Shown piece by piece: positions 10,720-17,995 of a stretch of DNA of 38,477 nucleotides. Each line of letters opens with the position of its first letter. The first letter of the stretch is position 1. This stretch comes from Verrucomicrobiota bacterium (GTDB taxonomy: Bacteria; Verrucomicrobiota; Verrucomicrobiia; Limisphaerales; SIBE01): assembly GCA_021733945.1 (NCBI GenBank), contig JAIPJX010000033.1:1-38477 (forward strand), in the 5' to 3' direction. Under the pieces are notes generated by a model. It was not told the DNA's origin, ran no database searches, and saw nothing but the letters and a program-made list of their open reading frames with translations. Made by a program: the position numbers and the translations under genes.

Positions 10720-11891
10720 AATGTTTGAGAGGTATGGGATTGATCACTGACAAAGACTACGGTGTCGCGTCCCTGAACCACGTCGATGGTTGCGATTTTT
10801 TTCAGGGAGGGGATGGGGTTGCCCTGGGCGTCCAGGAAATCGATGGTTGCGGAGTGGCGTCCCGGCTGCAGTGCAAGGCTGGCAAAGGTGAGGTTCTCCG
10901 GGAGGTTGTCCCAGCACCGGATATCGGCGGAAGGTGTGGTTGCCGCCGAAACGATCTTGGCAGCCAGTCCAAAGGCCAGAAGCCCAAGGCCCGCCTCCTG
11001 TGTGTTCCGGTTTGAAGCCACCACCGCTCCGCTCAGCAGTGCCGCGTTGCCCAGGGTGTCACTGCCGGATTTGAACACCGCCTTGTTTTCCAGAATATGA
11101 TCCATGAGACGTCCGCCACGAGTGGTGGCTTGGAAACTCAGATTGTCATAGGGCCCGAAATTCAGGGACTGGCTGCCCACGGTGATCGATACGGACTGCG
11201 CCGCTGATTTCCCGGGGCGGATCCGCAGTTCCTCGGCGTAATCGCCGGAGGCATACTTGGATGGGCCACGTCCGAACTCGACAAAGAAGAGAGTGTTTGC
11301 AGCCGGGTTGAGTGGGGGCGGCGCGGGTTGGCGGAGCGCGGCCGCCCGATTGAAGGCATCCGATCCATCCCCGCCGAGTTTCGCTGTCGCGAGTCCCTCA
11401 AGATATTCGAGCAGGACGTAATCGCTGGAATATTGTCGGTTTTCGGTGTCGCTGTCCCGAAGCTGAGCGTTGCGGAAACAGGCACGCGCGTTGTCCGGTT
11501 CTCCGTCGTGCCAATAGAGCAGCCCCCGATAGAAGTAGGCCATCACCTGCTCATAGGGTTCTCCTCGGAACGGTTTGCGGGATTCACTGGAAAAGAGGCT
11601 GCGCGCCTTCTTTGCTTCCCGATCTCCAGCGGAATTGGACCCGATTGAAAGCAGAACGTCGTCGAGCAGGCTCCGTGCCTCGGCAAACTGCGAACGCCGC
11701 ATCAGCTCCAGAGCGGTTCGGCATTGCCACAAGGTCCGGTCCTTTTCGGGAGCCCCCGCAATGGCGGCACGGCCGTCGGCCACCGGATCTCCGGTGCGGA
11801 CCCATCCGTGCGAACGGTGGGTGCTGGCGCATCCGGTCGACAGCAGCAGCAGGCCGGACAACAGCCCGCAGACAAGGGTTGCGTTTCTCAC
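10716..11891 (-). CDS. COG3014-like lipoprotein with TPR-like region
   Basis: A 391-residue lipoprotein. The GTG at 11891 puts the signal (VRNATLVCGLLSGLLLL, lipobox STGC) at the N-terminus. An ATG upstream (11987) would overlap the preceding gene by about 80 bases and add a charged leader, so it was rejected. The helical repeat region (about 60-200) includes SQFAEARSLLDDVLLSIG and YFYRGLLYWHDGEPDNARACF. A beta-rich C-terminal half follows, starting near NTLFFVEFGRGPSK. This matches the COG3014 lipoproteins found between ycfL and lpoB in Vibrio and relatives. It is exported and probably outer-membrane anchored. It overlaps the YcfL gene and lies 16 bases after the LpoB-like gene. The exact function is unknown. 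Confidence 0.78.
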   Translation of the reverse strand: MRNATLVCGLLSGLLLLSTGCASTHRSHGWVRTGDPVADGRAAIAGAPEKDRTLWQCRTALELMRRSQFAEARSLLDDVLLSIGSNSAGDREAKKARSLFSSESRKPFRGEPYEQVMAYFYRGLLYWHDGEPDNARACFRNAQLRDSDTENRQYSSDYVLLEYLEGLATAKLGGDGSDAFNRAAALRQPAPPPLNPAANTLFFVEFGRGPSKYASGDYAEELRIRPGKSAAQSVSITVGSQSLNFGPYDNLSFQATTRGGRLMDHILENKAVFKSGSDTLGNAALLSGAVVASNRNTQEAGLGLLAFGLAAKIVSAATTPSADIRCWDNLPENLTFASLALQPGRHSATIDFLDAQGNPIPSLKKIATIDVVQGRDTVVFVSDQSHTSQTL

Positions 11892-11907
11892 TCGGGAAGG
11901 GGCTGGA

Positions 11908-12540
11908 TCACCGGTACGCGGCGTCTTCAAGCCCCTGCTTTTTGATCTCAGCCTGGTCCTCCCATATAATGTCGCTGGTGCGTGCATCGATAAGTTGAAA
12001 GCTGTAGAGGATGTAATCGCTGGTGCCGGCCGACGTGCGCGTCGTCATGCCCTGGAGTTTGCCGGTCAGGAAGAAGTCGGCACCCCGAAACTCAACGATG
12101 TTCGGATCGCTGGTGCTGGTAACCTGTCCCGATTGTTTCAGCGCGCGTTCCCGTTCCAATGCCGCCATCTGTTCCCGGGCCAGGAACCGGACCTTGTTCC
12201 TCGCCTGAATATTCAGCTGTCCCCGGATCCGCGTCAGGAAGATGTCCTTGTTGATCGGGAATCGCGTGTCGTTGACCACCGGTTCGAGGACAACCCGCGG
12301 AACGGTGGTGGCGTTGGCAATCTCGGGGATTCCAAGAATGCTGCGGGCCATCTTGTCCGCCACCGCCACAAGGTCCTGGGATTCCACTCCGGTTCCGGTG
12401 ACAAACCCGCGTTCGTCCGCCTGCATTTCTGTGACCGGGACTCCGGATGGATTGTATACCCCACGGGTTGCGCAACCCACGGAGAGGCTGATGGCTGCGA
12501 CGCCCAGAACTGTGCTGGAGATTCGAAATAGACTTTTCAT
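11908..12540 (-). CDS. LpoB-like lipoprotein
   Basis: A 210-residue lipoprotein: signal peptide ending ISLSVGC (lipobox-like) and then an LpoB/CsgG-type N-terminal fold with VPRVVLEPVVNDTRFPINKDIF, LTRIRGQLN, VRFLAREQ, GADFFLTGKLQGM and YSFQLIDARTSDIIWEDQAEIKK. LpoB in E. coli activates the peptidoglycan synthase PBP1b from the outer membrane. No partner synthase is seen nearby, and Verrucomicrobiota wall synthesis may use a different partner. It is the first gene of the three-gene operon and reads away from a divergent spacer. The family call is firm; the activation role here is inferred. Confidence 0.84.
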   Translation of the reverse strand: MKSLFRISSTVLGVAAISLSVGCATRGVYNPSGVPVTEMQADERGFVTGTGVESQDLVAVADKMARSILGIPEIANATTVPRVVLEPVVNDTRFPINKDIFLTRIRGQLNIQARNKVRFLAREQMAALERERALKQSGQVTSTSDPNIVEFRGADFFLTGKLQGMTTRTSAGTSDYILYSFQLIDARTSDIIWEDQAEIKKQGLEDAAYR

Positions 12541-12722
12541 ATAAGTGATCGGTATGAGTCGTCGGGCTCTAGGGTATCGACGTTCGACCCGGATATATAT
12601 TCAGTTACAGCAAACTTTCCAGTTAATTCGATGCATGCCAAACGTCGGGATCGGGATTCGTTCCGGCGGTGCAACAGGATCGTGCTTGTCATGGATTGCG
12701 TGGAGAATGTAGGTTGATTGTA
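12541..12722. promoter_or_regulatory. Divergent promoter spacer (LpoB-like operon / basic HTH gene)
   Basis: A more AT-rich 180-base spacer between divergent genes, including a GGATATATATTC stretch near 12590-12602. On the plus strand TTGTCA (12686-12691), 18 bases, then TAGGTT (12710-12715) is a weak sigma-70-like candidate only a few bases before the ATG at 12723, which would give a nearly leaderless message. This is tentative. Confidence 0.3.
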
Positions 12723-13187
12723 ATGAAAGCTAATTCAATACAACAATATATTGCCCTGAGAGACTCGCTTCTGAATGAAAAAACCGTTCTGGAAGCACGG
12801 TTGATTCAGATCAATCGAGCGCTCAACGGACAAGTTTCCGCCCCCGAATTGCCCAAGGCCAAAGGCAAACGAGGTGTGAAAGCCCCCAGGGCTGCGAAGG
12901 GTGCAACCGTTGCGACCGTTGCAAAGGTAGCCAAAGTCGCGAAAGCGAAAAAGAAACGAGCTGTCCGGGGCGGTGCTCGTGTGATTCGGAACGCGGTGAA
13001 CCTGCCTACCGCCGTCGCTCAGGTGACCAAGGCCAAGGCACTGACCAAGCAAGAAATCCTCGATGGACTAGATACCATTGGTTACAAGTTCACCGCCAAG
13101 AATCCGATCAATTCCCTGAACACCGTTCTATACGCGAAGAACAAGTTCAAACGCGTCAACGGAAAGTTTTCTCCGACTGGTTCCTGA
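12723..13187 (+). CDS. Basic nucleoid-like protein with HARE-type HTH
   Basis: A 154-residue protein in three parts. Residues 4-36 form a helical, probably coiled-coil N-terminus (IQQYIALRDSLLNEK, LEARLIQINRAL). Residues 44-85 are a Lys/Ala/Val-rich basic linker (VAKVAKVAKAKKKR) like histone H1 tails. Residues 105-152 match a HARE/winged-helix pattern (LTKQEILDGLDTIGYKFTAK, then LNTVLYAKNKFKRVNGKFSP). It probably binds DNA, perhaps as a nucleoid or regulatory protein. The start at 12723 was chosen over 12669 because the coiled coil begins directly there. It stands alone, divergent from the LpoB-like operon, 71 bases before hisF. Function unproven. Confidence 0.75.
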   Translation: MKANSIQQYIALRDSLLNEKTVLEARLIQINRALNGQVSAPELPKAKGKRGVKAPRAAKGATVATVAKVAKVAKAKKKRAVRGGARVIRNAVNLPTAVAQVTKAKALTKQEILDGLDTIGYKFTAKNPINSLNTVLYAKNKFKRVNGKFSPTGS

Positions 13188-13258
13188 TCGACGGCGAACG
13201 AACCCGGGTTCTTGAAGGATCCTGAGCAAGGGTTCGAGCTCCCGTTTTCCTCAATTTC

Positions 13259-14029
13259 ATGTTAGCCAAAAGGGTCATTCCGTGCCTGGATGTTCATGAC
13301 GGGCAGGTCACACGAGGCGTGCAGTTTGGACGTGCGGAGTCGGGTGGCCTGCGCAACGTTGGGGATCCCGTGGACCTGGCGGTGCGGTATGACGAACAGG
13401 GTGCCGATGAACTTGTTTTCTTCGACATCACCGCGAGTGCGCATGGCCGTGCGTCCATGGTGGACGTCATTCAACGGGTGGCGGAGAAATGTTTTATGCC
13501 CCTGACGGTGGGGGGCGGTATCCGCACCCTGGAGGACATGCAGACCATGCTCAAGGCGGGGGCCGACAAGGTGAGTATAAATTCTGCCGCCCTGGTCAGT
13601 CCGGAACTGATTCAGGCGGGGGCAGAGAAATTCGGATCCCAATGCATCGTTGTTTCCATTGACGCCAAACGGTCCGGGGATCGGTGGGAGGTGTTTTCCC
13701 ATGGAGGCAGGCGGACGACGGGGCTGGACGCGGTGGAGTGGGCCCGGGAGGCGGTGAGCCGGGGCGCGGGAGAGATTGTGTTAAACAGCATCGACGCCGA
13801 CGGCACCAAGGCCGGATACGACCTTGAGATCACGCGGCGGATCAGTGAATCGGTCTCCGTGCCGGTGGTGGCGAGTGGGGGGGCGGGCAGCCTGGAGCAC
13901 ATGGCGGAGGTGCTTCTCGAAGGCAAAGCCGACGCGGTGCTGGCTGCAAGTATCTTTCATTTTGGAGAGCATACCGTGGCGGATGTGAAGCGGTTTCTGG
14001 CCGCACAACAGATAGCAGTGAGATTGTGA
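13259..14029 (+). CDS. hisF: Imidazole glycerol phosphate synthase subunit HisF
   Basis: A 256-residue (beta/alpha)8 cyclase subunit. With HisH it turns PRFAR and glutamine-derived ammonia into imidazole glycerol phosphate and AICAR in histidine synthesis. Start [15 protein letters not shown] carries the catalytic Asp at 11. SIDAKR supplies the second Asp at 135, a few residues later than in short HisF proteins because of a small insertion ([11 protein letters not shown]). The phosphate-binding stretches [23 protein letters not shown]-type and [11 protein letters not shown] are present. HisI follows at once, giving a hisF-hisI unit; HisH and other his genes are not in this window. Confidence 0.96.
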   Translation: MLAKRVIPCLDVHDGQVTRGVQFGRAESGGLRNVGDPVDLAVRYDEQGADELVFFDITASAHGRASMVDVIQRVAEKCFMPLTVGGGIRTLEDMQTMLKAGADKVSINSAALVSPELIQAGAEKFGSQCIVVSIDAKRSGDRWEVFSHGGRRTTGLDAVEWAREAVSRGAGEIVLNSIDADGTKAGYDLEITRRISESVSVPVVASGGAGSLEHMAEVLLEGKADAVLAASIFHFGEHTVADVKRFLAAQQIAVRL

Positions 14030-14037
14030 AGGATGTC

Positions 14038-14421
14038 ATGAATTTGTCGGAGCATATCAAGTTCAACTCGGACGGCCTGGTGCCGGCGATCATTCAGGAC
14101 GCCACGACGGGTCGTGTGCTGATGATGGCGTGGATGAACCAGGCGTCGCTGGAAAAAACGGTGGAAACCCGGAAGACCCATTTCTGGAGCCGGTCCCGCA
14201 AGAAATTCTGGATGAAGGGCGAATCGAGCGGGCACACCCAGAATGTGCGTGATATTGCGTTCGATTGCGACGGTGACACGCTGCTGATCCAGGTGGATCA
14301 GACGGGAGCCGCCTGTCACGAGGGATATCGTTCCTGCTTTTTTCGATCCGCGGAGGGCGAAACCATCCGGGTGACCGAAGAGCGCCTCCTTTCGCCCGAA
14401 GCTATTTATGGGAAAAAGTAA
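14038..14421 (+). CDS. hisI: Phosphoribosyl-AMP cyclohydrolase HisI
   Basis: A 127-residue metalloenzyme that opens the purine ring of PR-AMP, a step of histidine synthesis. The zinc and magnesium motifs [12 protein letters not shown] and [12 protein letters not shown] are intact, as are [11 protein letters not shown] and THFWSRSR. The ATG at 14038 has AAGGA at 14029-14033 (4-base spacing), favouring it over a GTG at 14026 that overlaps the hisF stop. No HisE (ATP pyrophosphohydrolase) domain is fused, unlike many HisIE. Its stop overlaps the next start (TAATG), so hisF, hisI and the membrane gene are coupled. Confidence 0.95.
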   Translation: MNLSEHIKFNSDGLVPAIIQDATTGRVLMMAWMNQASLEKTVETRKTHFWSRSRKKFWMKGESSGHTQNVRDIAFDCDGDTLLIQVDQTGAACHEGYRSCFFRSAEGETIRVTEERLLSPEAIYGKK

Positions 14422-14966
14422 TGGAAGACCTCATTCCATTCGGGAGTCCCTACTATTTTGCGAATCTTGGGGTGCTGTTGTTCAGTCGGGGAATGGATTT
14501 TTTAAGCACGTGGATCGCAACTCCAAAATTGGTCCTGGAAGCGAATCCCATCGCCCGACGAATCGGATGGAAGGGAGGCATCGGGATCAACGCCATCGTC
14601 TGCACCGGTCTGGCGGCGTGGCCGCTGCCCGCCTACGTCATCAGCACGATGAGTCTGCTGGTCGCGGCCAGGAATCTGCAGCTGGCCTGGTTGATGCGTT
14701 TGATGGGGGAGGAACATTATGCAGCCTGGTTCACGGACCGGCTGGCGCAGGCTCATCGGGGCTTGTTTCTCTTTTGCCTGTTCGGGCAGTCCGTGCTGAC
14801 GGCTCTGGTCGGCGGGGCTTTGATGTATTTCAGCGAATGCGCTTTCCGGCGGGACACGCTGCATCTGGTTCCGTTTTCAGTCGGCATGGGCATCGTGACC
14901 TATGCGCTGGCGGTTACTCTATACACCCTCGTGGCTGTGCGGCGCGCCCGGTTGCACCTGCTCTGA
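14421..14966 (+). CDS. Unknown multi-pass membrane protein
   Basis: A 181-residue inner-membrane protein, not recognised as a named family. Hydrophobic segments lie near residues 11-27 (weak), 54-82, 114-136 and 148-172, giving about four passes. Charged loops contain LMRLMGEEHYAAWFTDR. Its ATG overlaps the hisI stop (TAATG) and trpE begins 12 bases after its end, so it sits within an amino-acid biosynthesis operon. A transport or assembly role tied to His/Trp is possible only by position. Confidence 0.75.
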   Translation: MEDLIPFGSPYYFANLGVLLFSRGMDFLSTWIATPKLVLEANPIARRIGWKGGIGINAIVCTGLAAWPLPAYVISTMSLLVAARNLQLAWLMRLMGEEHYAAWFTDRLAQAHRGLFLFCLFGQSVLTALVGGALMYFSECAFRRDTLHLVPFSVGMGIVTYALAVTLYTLVAVRRARLHLL

Positions 14967-14978
14967 ATTCTGATTCCC

Positions 14979-16514
14979 ATGCATCAACCCTCCCGAGATG
15001 AATTCCTGAAACTCGCGGCCTCGGGCCGGGGTAATCTGATCCCGGTGACCCGCCGCCTGCTGGCCGATTGCGAGACCCCGGTCTCGGCCTATCGGAAACT
15101 GCGGGCTCACGGCGAATCCTTTCTCTTTGAATCGATCGAGGGCGGAGAACATCTGGGGCGTTTCTCGTTTGTGGGATGCAAACCGCGTGCAGTGATCCGC
15201 CAAACGAACGAGCGCGTGGATTACATGGAGAACGGGGCCGTTGTTGAGTCCTTCACCGTTTCACCCGACGCCCGGGCGGGAAGTGATTCGGTTCGGGACG
15301 GACTTCATGTGGTGGATCGGGTGCTCAAGCGGTACCGGGCGGTTCCGGCACCGCATCTGCCTCGTTTCACGGGCGGCGCGGTTGGTTTTATCGGCTATGA
15401 GTTCATCCACGATGTCGAACCCGTGGTGCCTCGTCCACCGCTCGATGAACTGAAAACTCCAACGCTCTATTTCTTGATCGCGGATCAACTGGTGATCTTC
15501 GACCACGTGGCCCAGACAATGACCGTCCTGGTCAACGCCCTGCTGGAGGAGGATTCCGATCCGTCCGCGGTTTTCGATGCTGCCTGCGCTCAGATCCAGA
15601 GGATCGTCGGGATGCTGGAACAACCGTCCGAGCACGGGACGGCGACCCTGCAGTCCGAGGTGCCGCCGGTTGGTTTTGAGTCGAATCTGAAGAAGGAGGC
15701 CTTTGTCGCCAATGTCCTGAAGGCCAAGGAATACATCGTTTCGGGGGATATCATTCAGGTGGTGGGATCACAGCGGTTTTCGACCCGGGTGACGGCCAGT
15801 CCGCTGGACATTTACCGTGCCGCCCGATCAATCAATCCGTCGCCGTACATGTTCCTCCTGGAGCTGGACGGGTTTAGCCTGGTCGGTGCTTCGCCGGAGA
15901 TTCATGTGCGTTGCGAGGATCGGCGCGTTGAAATCCGGCCCATTGCCGGCACGCGACCCCGAGGAGGGAGTGCGGAGACGGATCTGGCGAACGAGAGGGA
16001 ACTCCTGGCCGATCCCAAGGAACGGGCCGAGCACGTGATGCTCGTCGATTTGGCGCGCAACGATATCGGTCGTGTCTGCGATTTCGGAAGTGTCGAGGTC
16101 AGGGACCTGATGATCATTGAGCGGTACAGCCATGTGATGCACATCGTGTCCCAGGTGGAAGGCAGGCTTTCCGAGGACCGCACGGTGTTTGACCTGATGC
16201 GGGCGACGTTTCCGGCGGGTACCTTGTCCGGGGCACCGAAGATTCGGGCCATGCAGATCATCTCCCAGCTGGAAGGTTCAACCCGGGGACCCTATGGCGG
16301 ATGCGTCGGCTATTTTTCATTCAGCGGCAACCTGGACTGCTGCATCACCATCCGGACCGCGTTGATCAAGGATGGAACGGCCTACGTGCAGGCCGGAGGC
16401 GGTTGGGTGCACGATTCGACTCCCGAAGGGGAGTTTCAGGAAACCGTCAACAAATCCAAGGCCATGCTCAAGGCGGTGGCTCTTGCAGAGCAGTTTGGCC
16501 GGGTTGACGGATGA
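14979..16514 (+). CDS. trpE: Anthranilate synthase component I TrpE
   Basis: A 511-residue chorismate-using enzyme that makes anthranilate with the glutaminase TrpG, the first committed step to tryptophan. Diagnostic motifs are SFLFESIEGGEHLGRFSFVG (N-terminal, the Trp-feedback region), LVGASPEIHVRCED, IRPIAGTRPRGGSAETD, VMLVDLARNDIGRV, FPAGTLSGAPKIRAM and the C-terminal PEGEFQETVNKSKAM. TrpE rather than PabB is chosen from the SFLFES region and overall length. The glutaminase subunit is not visible nearby. It is the last gene of the hisF-hisI-membrane-trpE run; a 117-base gap follows. Confidence 0.93.
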   Translation: MHQPSRDEFLKLAASGRGNLIPVTRRLLADCETPVSAYRKLRAHGESFLFESIEGGEHLGRFSFVGCKPRAVIRQTNERVDYMENGAVVESFTVSPDARAGSDSVRDGLHVVDRVLKRYRAVPAPHLPRFTGGAVGFIGYEFIHDVEPVVPRPPLDELKTPTLYFLIADQLVIFDHVAQTMTVLVNALLEEDSDPSAVFDAACAQIQRIVGMLEQPSEHGTATLQSEVPPVGFESNLKKEAFVANVLKAKEYIVSGDIIQVVGSQRFSTRVTASPLDIYRAARSINPSPYMFLLELDGFSLVGASPEIHVRCEDRRVEIRPIAGTRPRGGSAETDLANERELLADPKERAEHVMLVDLARNDIGRVCDFGSVEVRDLMIIERYSHVMHIVSQVEGRLSEDRTVFDLMRATFPAGTLSGAPKIRAMQIISQLEGSTRGPYGGCVGYFSFSGNLDCCITIRTALIKDGTAYVQAGGGWVHDSTPEGEFQETVNKSKAMLKAVALAEQFGRVDG

Positions 16515-16631
16515 CGGCTGGATTTCCCGGATTTCCCGTGATAGACTGCGCTGTCTTTGGGATCGAGCGGCGTTTGGCCGGAAGGGACCTTCGATGATTC
16601 GGGGACACTGAATAGGGATCGGGCGGTGCCC

Positions 16632-17021
16632 ATGTCGCATTTTACCGAGATCAAAACACGGATGACCGACTTGGAGCCCTTACTCAGGGCTTTGCGCGAC
16701 CTGGGGTATGAACCCCGGGAAGGACCGGTCGAGGTTCGCGGGTATCAGGGAAATCGCACCACGGTTGACGTCCGGATCGCCACCCGCAGTCCGGATTACG
16801 ACATCGGTTTCCGGAAGAAGGAGGGTGTGTATGAATGTGTCGCCGACTGGTTCGGTCTGCCCGACATCGATCGCCGGGAGTTCTTGAACCGGCTGAACCA
16901 ACTCTACGCGTATCATGCCGCACGCATCAAACTGGAGGAGCAGGGCTTTGCCCTGGCTTCTGAGGAGGTTCAGTCGGATGGACGAATTCACCTGGTTCTC
17001 AGGCGGATGCGCGAGGGTTGA
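16632..17021 (+). CDS. DUF1257 (Ycf35-like) protein
   Basis: A 129-residue soluble protein of DUF1257, the family of the conserved cyanobacterial and plastid protein Ycf35. It starts MSHFTEIKTRMTDLEPLLRA, then LGYEPREGPVEVRGYQGNRT, IGFRKKEGVYECVADWFG and FLNRLNQLYAYHAARIKLEEQGF. Biochemical function is unknown. The start at 16632 was preferred to 16557 because it fits the family N-terminus. It opens the block running to the Hsp70 gene, with DUF2997 12 bases downstream. The upstream 117-base gap contains a doubled GATTTCCCG; a promoter there is likely but not identified. Confidence 0.88.
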   Translation: MSHFTEIKTRMTDLEPLLRALRDLGYEPREGPVEVRGYQGNRTTVDVRIATRSPDYDIGFRKKEGVYECVADWFGLPDIDRREFLNRLNQLYAYHAARIKLEEQGFALASEEVQSDGRIHLVLRRMREG

Positions 17022-17033
17022 CCCGCAGAGCTT

Positions 17034-17255
17034 ATGGAACTTCAAGAAATTGACGTGTATATCGACAAGGACGGCCGGGTTCGTCTGGAGGTTCGTGGAT
17101 TCCGGGGGGGGCAATGCCTGGAGGCCACCGCTGAGCTCGAAAAAAGTCTCGGAGGTTGTGTGGAGAGCCGGGAGATGACCCCCGAAGCCAGCGAAGCGTC
17201 CCGGGACGAACTCGAAGCGGATGACCAGCGCAACGAACAGCAGGGACAGGGTTGA
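17034..17255 (+). CDS. DUF2997 small protein
   Basis: A 73-residue protein of DUF2997. The core is a short beta structure EIDVYIDKDGRVRLEVRG, then FRGGQCLEATAELEKSLGG followed by VESREMTPEA, and an acidic disordered tail rich in Glu/Asp/Gln. Function is unknown. DUF2997 genes are commonly next to DUF1257, which fits here. It lies 12 bases after DUF1257. Its small size and single conserved Cys (in GQCLEA) make it a candidate cofactor or peptide-like partner of the next gene's radical-SAM protein, but that is inference. Confidence 0.82.
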   Translation: MELQEIDVYIDKDGRVRLEVRGFRGGQCLEATAELEKSLGGCVESREMTPEASEASRDELEADDQRNEQQGQG

Positions 17256-17335
17256 TCGGTGGCGCCGAGGGCGCGGGCCGAAGGGAATGGATTGGGCAAC
17301 CGGATTGTGAACGTTCTTTCGAATCCACCGTCGCG

Positions 17336-17995
17336 ATGAATCATCTCCGCATGCACGGATTCCTTCCGGCGAGTCTGGCGAACGGACCCGGGCGCAGGGC
17401 TGTTCTCTGGGTGCAGGGTTGCTCCCTGGGGTGCCCGGGTTGTTTTAATCCCGGATCCCACGCTCTCTCAGCCGGCAGCGAGGTGGCTGTGCCCGAGCTG
17501 ATTGATCGTGTGGTGGATCTCAGCCCGACGATCGACGGGATCACCGTGAGCGGTGGTGAACCGCTGCAGCAATGGCCGGCGGTCGCCGAATTGCTGCGCG
17601 GTGTTCGGTGTCGCACGCGCTTGTCCGTGGTTCTGTTCTCGGGGTATTCCTGGGGAGAACTCGAAAAATCCGGAGCGAGCGCGCAGGGGATTGCCGGCGG
17701 GGTCAACGATTCGATTCTGGTCGGGGTGTCTGCGCTGGTGGATGTGTTGATTGCGGGTCGGTATCAGGAATCCAACCGGGTTGCCCGCGGACTGCGGGGC
17801 TCAGCCAACAAGACGATGCATTTCCTGTCCAACCGGTACAGTCTCCGGGATTTTGAACGACCACCCGAGGGCGAACTGATGATCGGGCCCGGAGGCGAAA
17901 TTATTTGCAGCGGGATCGATCCGCTGGTTTGGAACATGGAAGAGGACCAAAGGGCGTCGGAGGGACAGATGCTTTTACAAGGAGATCGGGTTTAA
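17336..17995 (+). CDS. Small radical-SAM 4Fe-4S protein (NrdG-activase-like)
   Basis: A 219-residue radical-SAM protein. CSLGCPGC is the CX3CX2C cluster motif binding SAM, followed by ITVSGGEPLQQW (the GGE SAM-contact loop). The family signature near the end (NKTMHFLSNRYSL, then GGEIICSGIDPL) matches the short 4Fe-4S single-cluster group related to ribonucleotide-reductase activases. No auxiliary cluster (SPASM) domain is present. The start at 17336 (MNHLRMHG) was preferred to a TTG at 17252 that overlaps the DUF2997 stop and adds an unlikely leader. Its stop abuts the AAA+ start (TAAATG), so the two proteins probably act together. A redox, glycyl-radical or peptide-modifying job cannot be settled. 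Confidence 0.87.
   Translation: MNHLRMHGFLPASLANGPGRRAVLWVQGCSLGCPGCFNPGSHALSAGSEVAVPELIDRVVDLSPTIDGITVSGGEPLQQWPAVAELLRGVRCRTRLSVVLFSGYSWGELEKSGASAQGIAGGVNDSILVGVSALVDVLIAGRYQESNRVARGLRGSANKTMHFLSNRYSLRDFERPPEGELMIGPGGEIICSGIDPLVWNMEEDQRASEGQMLLQGDRV

Noticed and set aside
13188-13258. GAACCCGGGTTC palindrome as a terminator before hisF
   Set aside because: The palindrome is short with no T run after it, so there is too little to call a terminator.
17252-17335. TTG start for the radical-SAM gene overlapping the DUF2997 stop
   Set aside because: The added 28 residues are charged and do not fit the family N-terminus; the ATG at 17336 fits directly.
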